From an uncultured Alphaproteobacteria bacterium (lineage in GTDB: Bacteria > Pseudomonadota > Alphaproteobacteria > Rs-D84), in assembly GCA_944389185.1 (NCBI GenBank), contig CALXLL010000006.1, positions 1 to 49,442 on the forward strand: a stretch of DNA of 49,442 nt, in the 5' to 3' direction. Numbering within the stretch: position 1 is the stretch's first letter; every line of letters starts with the position of its first letter. Of this stretch, positions 16,963-25,135 are shown piece by piece. The position numbers and the translations under genes are program-made. Under the pieces are notes generated by a model. That model was not told the origin of the DNA and ran no database searches. It was given only the letters and a program-made list of their open reading frames with translations.

Positions 16963-17670
16963 ATGTATATTGATGCGCATTGTCATATCGGCGAAAATAT
17001 GCAAGAACTAAATAAAACTTCGGTTAAGTTCGCTTTGGTTAATTCGGCAACAGAATACGATTGGCAAAAAATTATAAAGCTTTCTAAACTAAATATCGGT
17101 TTCGTCGGTGCCATAGGTTTTCATCCTTGGTATATCAAAGACTTAAAAAAGGGTTGGCAGAACAGGTTAAAAGAATTATTGATAGAAAATCCAGAATTAA
17201 GCATCGGTGAAATCGGCTTAGATAAATACAAACCTGATATAGACATGCAAGAGCAAGTTTTTATAGAACAGTTAAATATAGCTTGTGAATTACAAAGAAC
17301 AGTAAGTCTTCATTGTGTCGGTGCCTGGGATAAGGTGCTTCAGGTTTTTAAGAGTTTTCAAAAAAGGTTACCGAAATATATAATATGTCACTCTTTTAAT
17401 GGGTCGCTTGATATATTAAATAAGTTAGTGAAAAATTATGGATCTTATATTTCATATTCTCCTATGGTCATAAAAAGTGAAAGTGATAAGGTCAAGAACT
17501 TAATAAAAGAAACGCCCAAGGACAAGCTTTTAATAGAAAGCGACAGTTCTGATACAAGCCTGTGCTTGCAAGTTGCAGATTTTATTGCAACAATCAGACC
17601 AGAAGAAGACATAAAAAATCAAATATATAAAAACGGTTTATTGGTAATAAGAAATGGACAGATTGCATAG
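16963..17670 (+). CDS. TatD-family metal-dependent hydrolase
   Basis: 235 aa. The N-terminal IDAHCHIGE has the metal-binding HxH pair; IGEIGLDKY gives the conserved Glu, SLHCVGAW a metal His, CHSFNG another and LLIESDSSD the Asp (usually ETD). These mark the TatD DNase amidohydrolase fold, about 20-30 residues shorter than typical members. Substrate is uncertain; TatD proteins act as 3'-5' exonucleases in some species. ATG 16963 is chosen because HxH lies at residues 5-7 as usual; an upstream in-frame start at 16930 is possible. It overlaps tcdA by 17 nt. Confidence 0.85.
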   Translation: MYIDAHCHIGENMQELNKTSVKFALVNSATEYDWQKIIKLSKLNIGFVGAIGFHPWYIKDLKKGWQNRLKELLIENPELSIGEIGLDKYKPDIDMQEQVFIEQLNIACELQRTVSLHCVGAWDKVLQVFKSFQKRLPKYIICHSFNGSLDILNKLVKNYGSYISYSPMVIKSESDKVKNLIKETPKDKLLIESDSSDTSLCLQVADFIATIRPEEDIKNQIYKNGLLVIRNGQIA

Positions 17671-18334
17671 GTTAAGATTATTGCTGGGAAATCATGCGCT
17701 GGATAAATTAAGAGAATCAACGGTAATGGTTGTTGGTTGTGGTGCGGTTGGTTCTTTTGCGATAGAAGCTTTGGCAAGAAGCGGTATAGGTCATTTAATT
17801 TTGATTGATAGTGACAGAATAGAGGAAAGTAATATAAACCGTCAGTTATTTGCGCTGGTAAGCACGGTTGGTAAAGATAAGGTTGAAGTTGCCAAAGAAA
17901 GAGTCAAAGATATAAATCCAGACATTCAGGTTGATGCGATAAAAATATTTTTTGATGATAAGACAGAGCTAAGTTTTTTACCGGACTTTGTGATAGATGC
18001 CATAGATACAGTAGAATCCAAGATTGCTTTATATAAGTGGTGTGAAAGTAAAAGTATAAAGTTTATATCAAGTATGGGCGCGGCGTTAAAGACTGATAGC
18101 AGTAAGATAATTATTGATAAAATAAGTAGGACTAAAGTATGTCCGTTGGCTAAGAAGATAAGGGGGCAGGTAAAAGAGCAAGGAATAAAAGATTTTACTG
18201 TTGTATATTCTACAGAGCCTGCCAAGAAAACTACGCAAGCTGGTCATATTCTTGGTTCTATGATAAGTGTGACGGGAAGTTTTGGTTTGTATATGGCTGA
18301 ATACGCTATAAAAACGTTGACAAGTAATATTTGA
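17654..18334 (+). CDS. tcdA: tRNA threonylcarbamoyladenosine dehydratase
   Basis: 226 aa ThiF/E1-like protein. The nucleotide-binding GCGAVGSFAIEALARSG (about residues 29-45), followed by DSDRIEESNINRQL, is the signature; this includes the Arg and Asn that contact ATP. A Cys-containing KVCPLAKKIR segment follows near residue 161. TcdA (YgdL/CsdL) cyclises t6A at position 37 of ANN-decoding tRNAs with ATP. It is slightly shorter than E. coli TcdA (268 aa). Translation is coupled to the TatD-like gene by overlap. Confidence 0.85.
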   Translation: MDRLHRLRLLLGNHALDKLRESTVMVVGCGAVGSFAIEALARSGIGHLILIDSDRIEESNINRQLFALVSTVGKDKVEVAKERVKDINPDIQVDAIKIFFDDKTELSFLPDFVIDAIDTVESKIALYKWCESKSIKFISSMGAALKTDSSKIIIDKISRTKVCPLAKKIRGQVKEQGIKDFTVVYSTEPAKKTTQAGHILGSMISVTGSFGLYMAEYAIKTLTSNI

Positions 18335-18346
18335 AAAAACTACAAT
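18317..18346 (+). promoter_or_regulatory. sigma70-type promoter
   Basis: TTGACA at 18317-18322, an 18-bp spacer and TACAAT at 18341-18346, 20 bp upstream of the Cys-rich protein gene. Confidence 0.65.
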
Positions 18347-18365
18347 CAAAGTAAGGGAAAATATT

Positions 18366-19247
18366 ATGCGTTTAATGAATAAGTTTTGTGTCTTTTATTT
18401 ATTGGCTTTGATATTACAGGTTCAAGATTCTTATGGAATAACGACTGCACCGCCATACGGCGTCACAAGCAATGACAAAGGGGTATGTAATAAAGTAGAT
18501 TGCGACTATACGATAATGACCGACAATTCTGTTCAAAATCAAATTAATTTAGATAATTGTCAGAATACGATAAAGATTTGTTATACTAATGCTGAGCTAT
18601 CGGGTGGCGGTTTGACTTCTACACCAGTATCGGTCCAAGTTTGCACAGAATGTGATGATGGTTACACGTTCGACGATCAATATTCAGAAGTGGATAGTAA
18701 TCGAGCAAGTTTTTGCACAGTAAGATTTAAAACTTGTATAGAGGATACATCTGGTGGTATAGAATTAAGTTGCCCTTCTGAATGCCCAAAAGAAGATAAT
18801 TGGACCGAGTCTCCAACGAACGATTTAAAAGAGCTTAAATGTGAAAGACCAACTGTTGGTTTGCCTTATTGTATCAGTCGTTGTGCAGAAGGTAAGGCGT
18901 ATGAAGTCACGAGAAACGGTAAACCCATACCAGAAGAATCTGATGGCTTGTATTGTTTAGAATGTCCTGACAACGGCATTTGTTCGGATGGAAAGCTTAT
19001 TTGTGAAGCAGGAAGTTATAGGTCAAGTGCGCTAATGATTGGTTATAAGGGTGTTTATACTTGTGAAATCTGCCCTGACGTTAAAGGGGTTCCTGCAGTG
19101 TCTGAAGCAGGATCGACCAGGGTGACACAGTGTTATGTCCAAAAAAATATAGAATTAGAAGACGATACGGGGTATTTTAAGTTTAAGACCAAAGATTGTT
19201 TTTATACAAATCCTACTTCTTCCATTATCCCTGTGCCGGGTGTATAG
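18366..19247 (+). CDS. secreted Cys-rich protein, family copy A
   Basis: 293 aa with a signal peptide (about residues 1-24, ending SYG). The mature part has about 25 Cys in spaced pairs such as CTECDDGYTF, CPSECP, CAEGKAYE, CLECPDNG and CEICPDVKGV. Two further genes nearby (20655 and 21560) share the same order: a Cys framework, a tail of C.CP.L.GV...T..T.CY.P followed by a GxFxF.xxCxY motif near the end. All are exported and disulfide-rich, so surface or periplasmic. The pattern resembles EGF/TNFR-like knob repeats, but no named family was recognised. AAGGGAAAA precedes the ATG. Confidence 0.78.
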   Translation: MRLMNKFCVFYLLALILQVQDSYGITTAPPYGVTSNDKGVCNKVDCDYTIMTDNSVQNQINLDNCQNTIKICYTNAELSGGGLTSTPVSVQVCTECDDGYTFDDQYSEVDSNRASFCTVRFKTCIEDTSGGIELSCPSECPKEDNWTESPTNDLKELKCERPTVGLPYCISRCAEGKAYEVTRNGKPIPEESDGLYCLECPDNGICSDGKLICEAGSYRSSALMIGYKGVYTCEICPDVKGVPAVSEAGSTRVTQCYVQKNIELEDDTGYFKFKTKDCFYTNPTSSIIPVPGV

Positions 19248-19342
19248 GTTTGTGTCGATATTAAGGCAATATGTTTAAGTGTATTTTGTTGTATTACTTG
19301 GATTTTGTGGATAAGAACCTTTTCCTATATAGCTTATTAGAA

Positions 19343-19371
19343 TTGCAAGACATAAAAAAAAGCTTTATAAT
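19343..19371 (+). promoter_or_regulatory. sigma70-type promoter
   Basis: TTGCAA at 19343-19348, a 17-bp spacer and TATAAT at 19366-19371, 46 bp upstream of the DUF378 start. Confidence 0.65.
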
Positions 19372-19417
19372 AGCATTGTCTTTTCAAAGACGAAATATTT
19401 TAAAAGGAGAAAAAAAG

Positions 19418-19627
19418 ATGAGAGGATTTACAAATTATGTCCTGAAACCGTTAACTTTTATCGGCGCTATAAATTGGGGTCTGATAGGTTTATTTGGCTT
19501 TGATTTAGTTGCGTTTTTATTTGGTGCAGGCAGTTTACTTAGTGCCATAGTATACAGCTTGGTAGGTATAGCTGCTGTTGTTTGGTTAATAATAATGTTA
19601 ATGGACAATTCAAGTCGTAAAGAATAA
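19418..19627 (+). CDS. DUF378 family small membrane protein
   Basis: 69 aa with two membrane helices. The pattern LKPLTFIGAINWGLIGLFGFDLVAF followed by LVGIAAVVWLIIM is the DUF378 (YuzA-like) signature, whose function is unknown. The ATG at 19418 has AAAAGGAG upstream; the longer frame from 19271 lacks a ribosome site and crosses the promoter. It is monocistronic, with its own promoter and terminator. Confidence 0.88.
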   Translation: MRGFTNYVLKPLTFIGAINWGLIGLFGFDLVAFLFGAGSLLSAIVYSLVGIAAVVWLIIMLMDNSSRKE

Positions 19628-19652
19628 TAAAAAACGGTATTCATGTCACAAC

Positions 19653-19684
19653 CGCCCCAAAAAGCACACAGGGGCGTTTTTTTT
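19653..19684 (+). terminator. terminator after DUF378 gene
   Basis: CGCCCC / GGGGCG stem with a 12-nt loop followed by eight T's. Confidence 0.85.
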
Positions 19685-20012
19685 ATCTTCTTTTTTTATG
19701 TGTCATGGCATGCAAAGCGTTTGAGACAATAGTTTTATCTTCAAAATTAAGGTGCCATTTTTCCAATGCAATTTTATAAAGTTCTTTTTTATGTTCCATA
19801 AATGTTTCTGGTGACATATCTGCTTTTATAGAATTGCATATTTTATGAGCAGGTCGCAGATTAGACAATTCATCTTGTCCGCCTAACTTTTTTGGTATCC
19901 AATGGTCGATGCTAACTTTTTGTTTTTTTAGTATAGGTTGGTTACAAATTGCGCAGCAAATTTCTTCGTGTTTAATTTCAATTTTCAGAGTAATTATAAT
20001 CTTATTTTGCAT
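19683..20012 (-). CDS. HNH endonuclease domain protein
   Basis: 109 aa. CAICNQPI supplies a CxxC zinc-ribbon half; VSIDHWIPKKLGGQDELSNLRPAHKICNSIKAD is a full HNH motif (DH, then N, then H) with a further Cys. Compact HNH proteins of this type occur as restriction-like nucleases, phage homing enzymes or packaging factors. No partner gene is adjacent: a terminator overlaps its 3' end and no methylase is next to it, so its biological role is open. It has no signal peptide. The ATG at 20012 has no strong ribosome site. Confidence 0.8.
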   Translation of the reverse strand: MQNKIIITLKIEIKHEEICCAICNQPILKKQKVSIDHWIPKKLGGQDELSNLRPAHKICNSIKADMSPETFMEHKKELYKIALEKWHLNFEDKTIVSNALHAMTHKKRR

Positions 20013-20240
20013 TGGTTAATACCGTTATTTTATCATGCTACGAAGAAATTATGTGTGTTTATAGGAAGCAAATCAAATATAAAAAAAGAAAAACGGGTAA
20101 AAAAACAGCTGGACAAAAAGCCTATTATTTTGGTATAAAAGCATAATACAACTAAATACGCACGTAAAATGTTACTTTATTTCTTTTAATATTGTTTATG
20201 TTTTTGGTAGTTATATTAAATTGATTGGCAGGGGGAAAAT

Positions 20241-20510
20241 ATGCATTCTATTAAAAAGATATATAACGAATACGGTTTAGATTTTGACAATAACCGTTAT
20301 GGCTTCGGTCAAAGTAGCGAAATAGAGTATACCGACGGGACAGAAATGCGGACTCATGAAAAGGTTAAGATAAAAAAAGTTCAAGCAAAATATTTAAGAA
20401 TCTGGATAGGTAAGATTGTTATGGTAATAGATAGTGAAAAACCACATTTATCTTTCAAAAAGAAAGATAGATGGAACTTTAAGATAGTATACGGAAAAAG
20501 CGGTAAATAA
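20241..20510 (+). CDS. hypothetical protein (89 aa)
   Basis: Short, Lys-rich, without a signal peptide or membrane span. The middle segment alternates hydrophobic and charged residues (KVKIKKVQAKYLRIWIGKIVMVID), suggesting a small beta-rich domain. A strong GGGGG ribosome site is 5 nt before the ATG. The preceding 228 bases (20013-20240) hold no gene that I can support. No family recognised. Confidence 0.55.
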   Translation: MHSIKKIYNEYGLDFDNNRYGFGQSSEIEYTDGTEMRTHEKVKIKKVQAKYLRIWIGKIVMVIDSEKPHLSFKKKDRWNFKIVYGKSGK

Positions 20511-20552
20511 ACAAAATAATATGTAAATATTTTTTATATAATTAATTTTTAA

Positions 20553-20582
20553 TTGACAGTTATTTTTTTATAAATGTATAAT
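20553..20582 (+). promoter_or_regulatory. sigma70 promoter
   Basis: Perfect TTGACA (20553-20558), an 18-bp spacer and perfect TATAAT (20577-20582) ahead of Cys-rich copy B. Confidence 0.8.
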
Positions 20583-20654
20583 AAAAATAACTTACAAAAA
20601 TGTTATGTTTAAATCGTTAAAATATGTAAAACATAAGACCAAAGAGGGATAGTT

Positions 20655-21452
20655 ATGCAAAATAAGTTTATTAAGATTTTAAGTTTTTTAACGGTCTTAT
20701 TTTTATATAACAGCGGTGCACAAGCTGTTTCGGCTATGGTGTCTGTTGGGGCCACTGGAACAAATTGCGTTGATTTTTCAGATGAATCAACTTGTAATAC
20801 TATTGGTTGCGTTTTGGATAGAACAAGTGGAATTGGTGGGCAGAATTGTTCTGGTTATGAACTTATATGTTATCGTTCAGAGACTTCTGGTGGAGCTACT
20901 GGCTCTACTAACTATTATGTCAAATCTTGCACTTCTTGTCCTACGGGTTATACTTTGTCTATTACACCAAAATCGGTTAAAAGTAAGTATGCTTCGGCTT
21001 GCACGGTTAAGTTTAAAACCTGCACAAAAACAACCGGTGGAACAGTTTGTCCTTCAAATTGTCCCACCACGTCTTGGACAAATACGACAAGTAATCGTCA
21101 GGTAAGATGTGTGACAACTTCTAAAGTACCAAGTTGTGAATACAGATGTCAGAAGAATTATTATAAAACCAGCACCTTGAATCCGCCCACATGTACCGCT
21201 TGTCCACGTTATGCGACTTGCAGTTACGGCGACATTCTTTGTAACCGAGGAACATGGCGAACAAACACAATAAATGGCTTGTATACAAGGGTTACATGTA
21301 CACCGTGCCCTTCTTTAGATGGGGTTCAGGGAACTACAGCACCTAATACGCAAACAGTCTATATAACTGCTTGCTATATACCTGCAAATACGCCGATAAC
21401 GAATTCTATTGGGACGTATATATTTAAAGAGAATTGTAACTACAGTAATTAA
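20655..21452 (+). CDS. secreted Cys-rich protein, family copy B
   Basis: 265 aa with a signal peptide (about 1-24, ending AQA). Mature part has over 20 Cys in pairs (CTSCPTGYTLS, CPSNCPTT, CEYRCQKNYY, CTACPRYATC, CTPCPSLDGV) and ends ENCNYSN. Its first half is nearly identical, even at DNA level, to copy C (21560), while the second half diverges, and copy A (18366) shares only the Cys framework and tail. This mosaic points to gene conversion or a recent partial duplication. AGAGGG is upstream of the ATG. Function unknown; the disulfide-rich secreted design suggests surface exposure. Confidence 0.8.
   Translation: MQNKFIKILSFLTVLFLYNSGAQAVSAMVSVGATGTNCVDFSDESTCNTIGCVLDRTSGIGGQNCSGYELICYRSETSGGATGSTNYYVKSCTSCPTGYTLSITPKSVKSKYASACTVKFKTCTKTTGGTVCPSNCPTTSWTNTTSNRQVRCVTTSKVPSCEYRCQKNYYKTSTLNPPTCTACPRYATCSYGDILCNRGTWRTNTINGLYTRVTCTPCPSLDGVQGTTAPNTQTVYITACYIPANTPITNSIGTYIFKENCNYSN
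20742..20968 (+). repeat. duplicated 227-bp block, copy 1
   Basis: Aligns without gaps to 21650-21876 with about ten mismatches by eye; the flanking sequence is much less similar. It codes the N-terminal Cys block of the secreted proteins. Confidence 0.88.
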
Positions 21453-21466
21453 TTTGCTGTTTATAA

Positions 21467-21496
21467 TTGACAATATGTTTTTTATAACGGTATAAT
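21467..21496 (+). promoter_or_regulatory. sigma70 promoter
   Basis: TTGACA (21467-21472), 18-bp spacer, TATAAT (21491-21496). It begins 15 bp after the stop codon of copy B and drives copy C. Confidence 0.8.
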
Positions 21497-21559
21497 TAAA
21501 TCAAGTTTAAGAAATGGTTGTCTTACAAAGTGCGGCTTCAAGACCAGAGGAGAATAAGT

Positions 21560-22384
21560 ATGTTGAATAAAATAATAAAGTCATTTGGTATTTGTTTATC
21601 TATTTTATTTATATATAACAATTGCGCATATGGTATAACCGCGGGTTCTTCTGTTGGGGCCACTGGAACAAATTGCGTTGATTTTTCAGATGAATCAACT
21701 TGTAATACTATTGAGTGCGTTTTGGATAGAACAAGTGGAATTGGTGGGCAGAATTGTTCTGGTTATGAACTTATATGTTATCGTTCAGAGGGTTCTGGTG
21801 GCGCAGTTATCTCTACTAACTATTATGTCAAATCTTGCACTTCTTGTCCTACGGGTTATACTTTGTCTATTACACCGGTTAAAAGTAATTATGCTACGGC
21901 CTGCACAGTTAAGTTTAAAAACTGCGTAGAAGTAGGAGGTGGGACTACCGTAGAATGTCCTGATGCGTGTCCTTCAGAGACGGAATATACACCCACAACA
22001 CTTAACAGAGAAGCCATTTGTGAAAAGACCGCCACCAGCGCAACTTGTAAATACCGTTGTCAAGATGGATTTTATAATATAGCGCCTGGTCGAGTGATCC
22101 CAAATTGCGCAAGATGTGCAGCAAATGCTACTTGTACTGAGGGGATTCTACTTTGTAATCAAGGAACTTGGAGAAAAAATAATAATAATCCTTCTCAGGG
22201 GACAATAACAGTAACATGCAACTTATGTCCTAAATTGGAAGGCGTAAAAGGTACGGTCAGGGGAACTACAGAACCTAATACGCAAACAACTAAAGTGACG
22301 GCTTGTTATATACCTAAAGATCAAAGCATCAAGGATCCTTCAGGGACTTTTAACTTCATAGAAAATTGTTATTATAGCGAGTGA
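21560..22384 (+). CDS. secreted Cys-rich protein, family copy C
   Basis: 274 aa with a signal peptide (about 1-26, ending AYG). Same Cys framework as copies A and B: CTSCPTGYTLS, CPDACPSE, CKYRCQDGFY, CARCAANATC, CNLCPKLEGV and the end ENCYYSE. The start at 21560 is chosen because GAGGAGAA precedes it and gives a clean signal peptide; an in-frame start at 21518 would spoil it. Residues of about the first half are almost identical to copy B. It has its own promoter and terminator. Function unknown. Confidence 0.8.
   Translation: MLNKIIKSFGICLSILFIYNNCAYGITAGSSVGATGTNCVDFSDESTCNTIECVLDRTSGIGGQNCSGYELICYRSEGSGGAVISTNYYVKSCTSCPTGYTLSITPVKSNYATACTVKFKNCVEVGGGTTVECPDACPSETEYTPTTLNREAICEKTATSATCKYRCQDGFYNIAPGRVIPNCARCAANATCTEGILLCNQGTWRKNNNNPSQGTITVTCNLCPKLEGVKGTVRGTTEPNTQTTKVTACYIPKDQSIKDPSGTFNFIENCYYSE
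21650..21876 (+). repeat. duplicated 227-bp block, copy 2
   Basis: Second copy of the block at 20742-20968, in the same orientation and 908 bp away. Confidence 0.88.
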
Positions 22385-22402
22385 TAAAGATTAAGATAAA
22401 AC

Positions 22403-22440
22403 AAAAAAGACCATTTCTTTTAATAGAAGTGGTCTTTTTT
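22403..22440 (+). terminator. terminator after copy C
   Basis: Long stem AAAAGACCA.TTCT / AGAA.TGGTCTTTT with a loop of about six bases, ending in a T-run. Confidence 0.85.
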
Positions 22441-22473
22441 GATAGCCGTCAGCTTTACGGTTTATAATAAAAC

Positions 22474-22505
22474 TTGACAATTTTATTTTATGGTGTAAGT
22501 ATAAT
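22474..22505 (+). promoter_or_regulatory. possible promoter, long spacer
   Basis: Perfect TTGACA (22474-22479) and TATAAT (22500-22505), but with a 20-bp spacer, so strength is doubtful. Confidence 0.45.
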
Positions 22506-22529
22506 GCGAGTTAAATAAAAGGATTTTTC

Positions 22530-22787
22530 ATGTTTTCCCAAGAAAAAAAGTTGAATATAGCAAAGTGTAATGGATGTAAAGAAAAGTGTGTTTTAGATGC
22601 TTTGAAATCCGAATGGTTTGAAGAAAGTAATTTATATTATCCAATGATAGGCGGAAAAATGATAAAAACCTATACAAACAGATGGGGTTATGATGTATTG
22701 GCTATAACCAAAGGCAGAGAAAATACTATTAAACGCGCATTTGAAATAGCAAAGCTTTGCGATAATTATAATACCATAAGCAGATAA
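22530..22787 (+). CDS. hypothetical Cys-motif protein (85 aa)
   Basis: Cytoplasmic by appearance, no leader. The N-terminal IAKCNGCKEKCVLD is a CxxCxxxC triad that could bind zinc or an Fe-S cluster. The rest is a small mixed domain (GGKMIKTYTNRWGYDVLAITKGR). AAAGGA lies 8 nt upstream of the ATG, and terminators on both sides make it monocistronic. No family recognised. Confidence 0.6.
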   Translation: MFSQEKKLNIAKCNGCKEKCVLDALKSEWFEESNLYYPMIGGKMIKTYTNRWGYDVLAITKGRENTIKRAFEIAKLCDNYNTISR

Positions 22788-22797
22788 GATTTATTAT

Positions 22798-22834
22798 TTA
22801 AAAAAACTCTGATTTCTTAATCAGAGTTTTTTTA
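22798..22834. terminator. bidirectional terminator
   Basis: AAACTCTGATT / AATCAGAGTTT stem, loop TCTT, A-run before and T-run after. Serves the 85-aa gene and the convergent lipoprotein. Confidence 0.88.
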
Positions 22835-22835
22835 G

Positions 22836-24131
22836 TCATTTAGGTCTGTTGGGGCTTAGGTTGCTTGACTCTCCTTTGACGCCAAACACCATATCCATAT
22901 TTACTCCGTCTGCACCTTCATCAAATTTTACCATACCGACGGCTTCGGTTGGAACGTTGTTTTCAGGAACAGAAGCGTAATAATTTATATCTGTTTCAGC
23001 GTCAGAAACATTTACTATACCGTCTTCGTTTGCAGCAGTTGTCAACTGCATGTCATATTTGTTCGTATTTGGTTTATAATTTGAAAACGATACGTTTGAA
23101 CCGTTCACTTCTACATCATACCAATTATCAAAGCTGGCGGTTAATGTGGACGTTCCTGATTCTTTATTAAAGTTTAATGTGGCACTGTCATCTGCAAGAT
23201 TCAATGTGTTTTCACCTTTGGTCACATTTGCCAAGGCTTGTCCGTTAAACTCTAAATCTTGCGCTATATTTTCGGCAGCGATTTCTTTTTCTGGGTATCC
23301 ACCCATAAATAAGACGTTGCTTTCAATCGTGCTTAATACTTCGTTCGTAATTTGGTTGTTATTCGTTATGTTATAAAACCCAAAGTCTGAATATGATAAT
23401 CCCAGCTCTTTCCCCACCGAGTTATAAGTTAATGTATTTTTTACAAAGTCTTCATTATCAACTTCTATATTAGAAAACTGGTTTCCGTTTTCAATATCTT
23501 TGAAAGTTTTGGTTGATAAACCGTCATCTAAAGTCACTTTTGCGATAGTCCCGTCAGATTCAACGGTAAAAGATATTTGGACGTCATCAACCGTTTTGAT
23601 TACAGCTTGGTCAGCAGATAGTAATACTGCGTTATTTAACAAATTGTTAGCGATAGAGTTAAAGGAGTTTTCATTACCGTCGCGCCATTTAACAAAGCAA
23701 TCGGCAGAATAAGCCGCACTGGTATTACCAAAGCATCTATTTAATCGGTTATCTATTACGTAAACGGCCATATGGAATAAGGTCATATTATCTTTGAATT
23801 GATTTTCTATTTCCGTTGTTGTTTTGTTTCCGGATGTTAACCATAAAGCTGCATTAGCTATATCAAGTCTATCGATATTATTTCCGACGCCCGGATTATA
23901 ATTTGACCATTGGTTAAGTCTATAATTTATATATTTTTCAACTTGAACCTTGTTTCTGGAATACATACTTGTAAGTTTTTTATTATTGTTGACGGCGTCG
24001 TTGTTAAAATTACCCATAGGATTTGTAGGGTTTTGACCAGAGCTTGAATCGCGATAAGGAAAATTCAAATCACCCGTCTGTGCGCAAGCTGATAAAATAG
24101 CAATCAAAGATAAATAGCAGAAAGCTTTCAT
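22836..24131 (-). CDS. lipoprotein with C-terminal barrel-like domain
   Basis: 431 aa. Lipobox LSAC with Cys at residue 16, then an Asn/Pro-rich linker. The N-terminal half (about 40-240) is a distinct helical/mixed domain with one Cys pair. The C-terminal 200 residues (from SVGKELGLSYSDFGFY) match the 279-aa lipoprotein at 24274: ATLNFNKESGTSTLTASFDNWYDV, VSFSNYK and PTEAVGMVKF recur in order. This strand-rich pattern recalls the barrel domains of TbpB/factor-H-binding-type surface lipoproteins; that is inference. The start MKAFCYL at 24131 follows GGAGAAGGAA and makes the lipobox. Confidence 0.72.
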   Translation of the reverse strand: MKAFCYLSLIAILSACAQTGDLNFPYRDSSSGQNPTNPMGNFNNDAVNNNKKLTSMYSRNKVQVEKYINYRLNQWSNYNPGVGNNIDRLDIANAALWLTSGNKTTTEIENQFKDNMTLFHMAVYVIDNRLNRCFGNTSAAYSADCFVKWRDGNENSFNSIANNLLNNAVLLSADQAVIKTVDDVQISFTVESDGTIAKVTLDDGLSTKTFKDIENGNQFSNIEVDNEDFVKNTLTYNSVGKELGLSYSDFGFYNITNNNQITNEVLSTIESNVLFMGGYPEKEIAAENIAQDLEFNGQALANVTKGENTLNLADDSATLNFNKESGTSTLTASFDNWYDVEVNGSNVSFSNYKPNTNKYDMQLTTAANEDGIVNVSDAETDINYYASVPENNVPTEAVGMVKFDEGADGVNMDMVFGVKGESSNLSPNRPK

Positions 24132-24216
24132 TTTTCCTTCTCCTTTTCCATACATAAGAATTATAGCGATAAAGAGCAAAACTACGCAAGGTAATTATTT
24201 TCTTGTATAAAGACTC

Positions 24217-24245
24217 TTGTTTATGGGGGCTTTTTTGTGTATAAT
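24217..24245 (+). promoter_or_regulatory. putative promoter
   Basis: TTGTTT (24217-24222), 17-bp spacer, TATAAT (24240-24245), in the 142-bp divergent region between the two lipoprotein genes. Confidence 0.55.
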
Positions 24246-24273
24246 GTATATATAAGAGACAGAGGAGAATCTA

Positions 24274-25113
24274 TTGAAAAAACTTACTTATTTATTAATG
24301 GTTTTGCTGATTGCTGCTTGCGGTGGTGGCGGCGGCGGTTATACCGCTTCTTGTCTTGGGACAAGCGAAGGTTGTGTTTCAAGAGTGCCCACGGAAGCCA
24401 GAGGTGATGATCCTCGTAACCCTAGTGATGATAGAGGTGATAGCTTGGATAGAGTGCCAAGCGAAGGTCGCGGTGGCGGTTCTCATAACCCTATTGGTGG
24501 CAGGGGCGATGAAGGCGACAGAACTCCGGCTGAAGGGCGGGGTAATTCGGCCGTGTCAACGGGAACAAGGACTTCAAGTTTGCCTCAAATACAAGACGTA
24601 AGTTATAAATCTTTGGGAAAAGAACTTGGGTTATCTTATGCAGATTTTGGAACTTATATAAGTAAAGATACAACTCAATCTGATGCTTATTTTTCTGGGG
24701 CTTTTATCAGCGGTAATGAAGAATATAAGATATTTATTAAAGATATAAAGCAGGATTTGGTGTTTAAGGGAAGGGCAGTTGGTAATGCTTCTTCGGATAC
24801 AGAGATGATTGAATTGGACGGTCCGGCAGAGCTTAATTTTAATAAAGCAACAGGTATCAGCACTTTGGGTGCCAGCTTTGATAACTGGTATGATATTCAG
24901 GTTCGTGACGATGAAAAAGGAGTAATAGAGTTTAGCAATTATAAAAACGATAATGGTATAATGAAAATAGATTCTGAAGATAAAATAATTACGGACGGGG
25001 CGAAAATGGAAGTCGGTTATTTTGGTGGTTCACAAGTTCCAACGGAAGCGGCAGGAAGGGTTGAGTTTGAAGACCGTGATATAAAAATGGATATTTCTTT
25101 TGGTGTAAAATAA
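24274..25113 (+). CDS. lipoprotein with repeat linker and barrel-like domain
   Basis: 279 aa with a TTG start behind AGAGGAGA. Lipobox IAAC with Cys at 16, followed by six Gly. Residues about 30-95 are a degenerate tandem repeat in which (V/T)P(T/S/A)E(A/G)RG recurs about every 20 residues with DDP/NP(S/I) between, giving a charged disordered stalk. The C-terminal domain from YKSLGKELGLSYADFGTY is homologous to that of the divergent 431-aa neighbour. The design is surface lipoprotein: anchor, stalk, folded head. Ligand unknown. Confidence 0.72.
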   Translation: MKKLTYLLMVLLIAACGGGGGGYTASCLGTSEGCVSRVPTEARGDDPRNPSDDRGDSLDRVPSEGRGGGSHNPIGGRGDEGDRTPAEGRGNSAVSTGTRTSSLPQIQDVSYKSLGKELGLSYADFGTYISKDTTQSDAYFSGAFISGNEEYKIFIKDIKQDLVFKGRAVGNASSDTEMIELDGPAELNFNKATGISTLGASFDNWYDIQVRDDEKGVIEFSNYKNDNGIMKIDSEDKIITDGAKMEVGYFGGSQVPTEAAGRVEFEDRDIKMDISFGVK

Positions 25114-25134
25114 AACCGTCATAAAGACGGTTTT
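25112..25134. terminator. bidirectional terminator
   Basis: AAAACCGTC / GACGGTTTT stem with ATAAA loop between two convergent genes. Confidence 0.88.
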
Positions 25135-25135
25135 A

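Noticed and set aside
18086-18349. Minus-strand frame opposite tcdA
   Set aside because: Antisense to a conserved gene, no ribosome site, no domain.
20716-21105. 129-aa frame inside Cys-rich copy B
   Set aside because: Out-of-frame Leu/Val-rich shadow that follows the duplicated block; copy C has the same shadow at 21654-21929.
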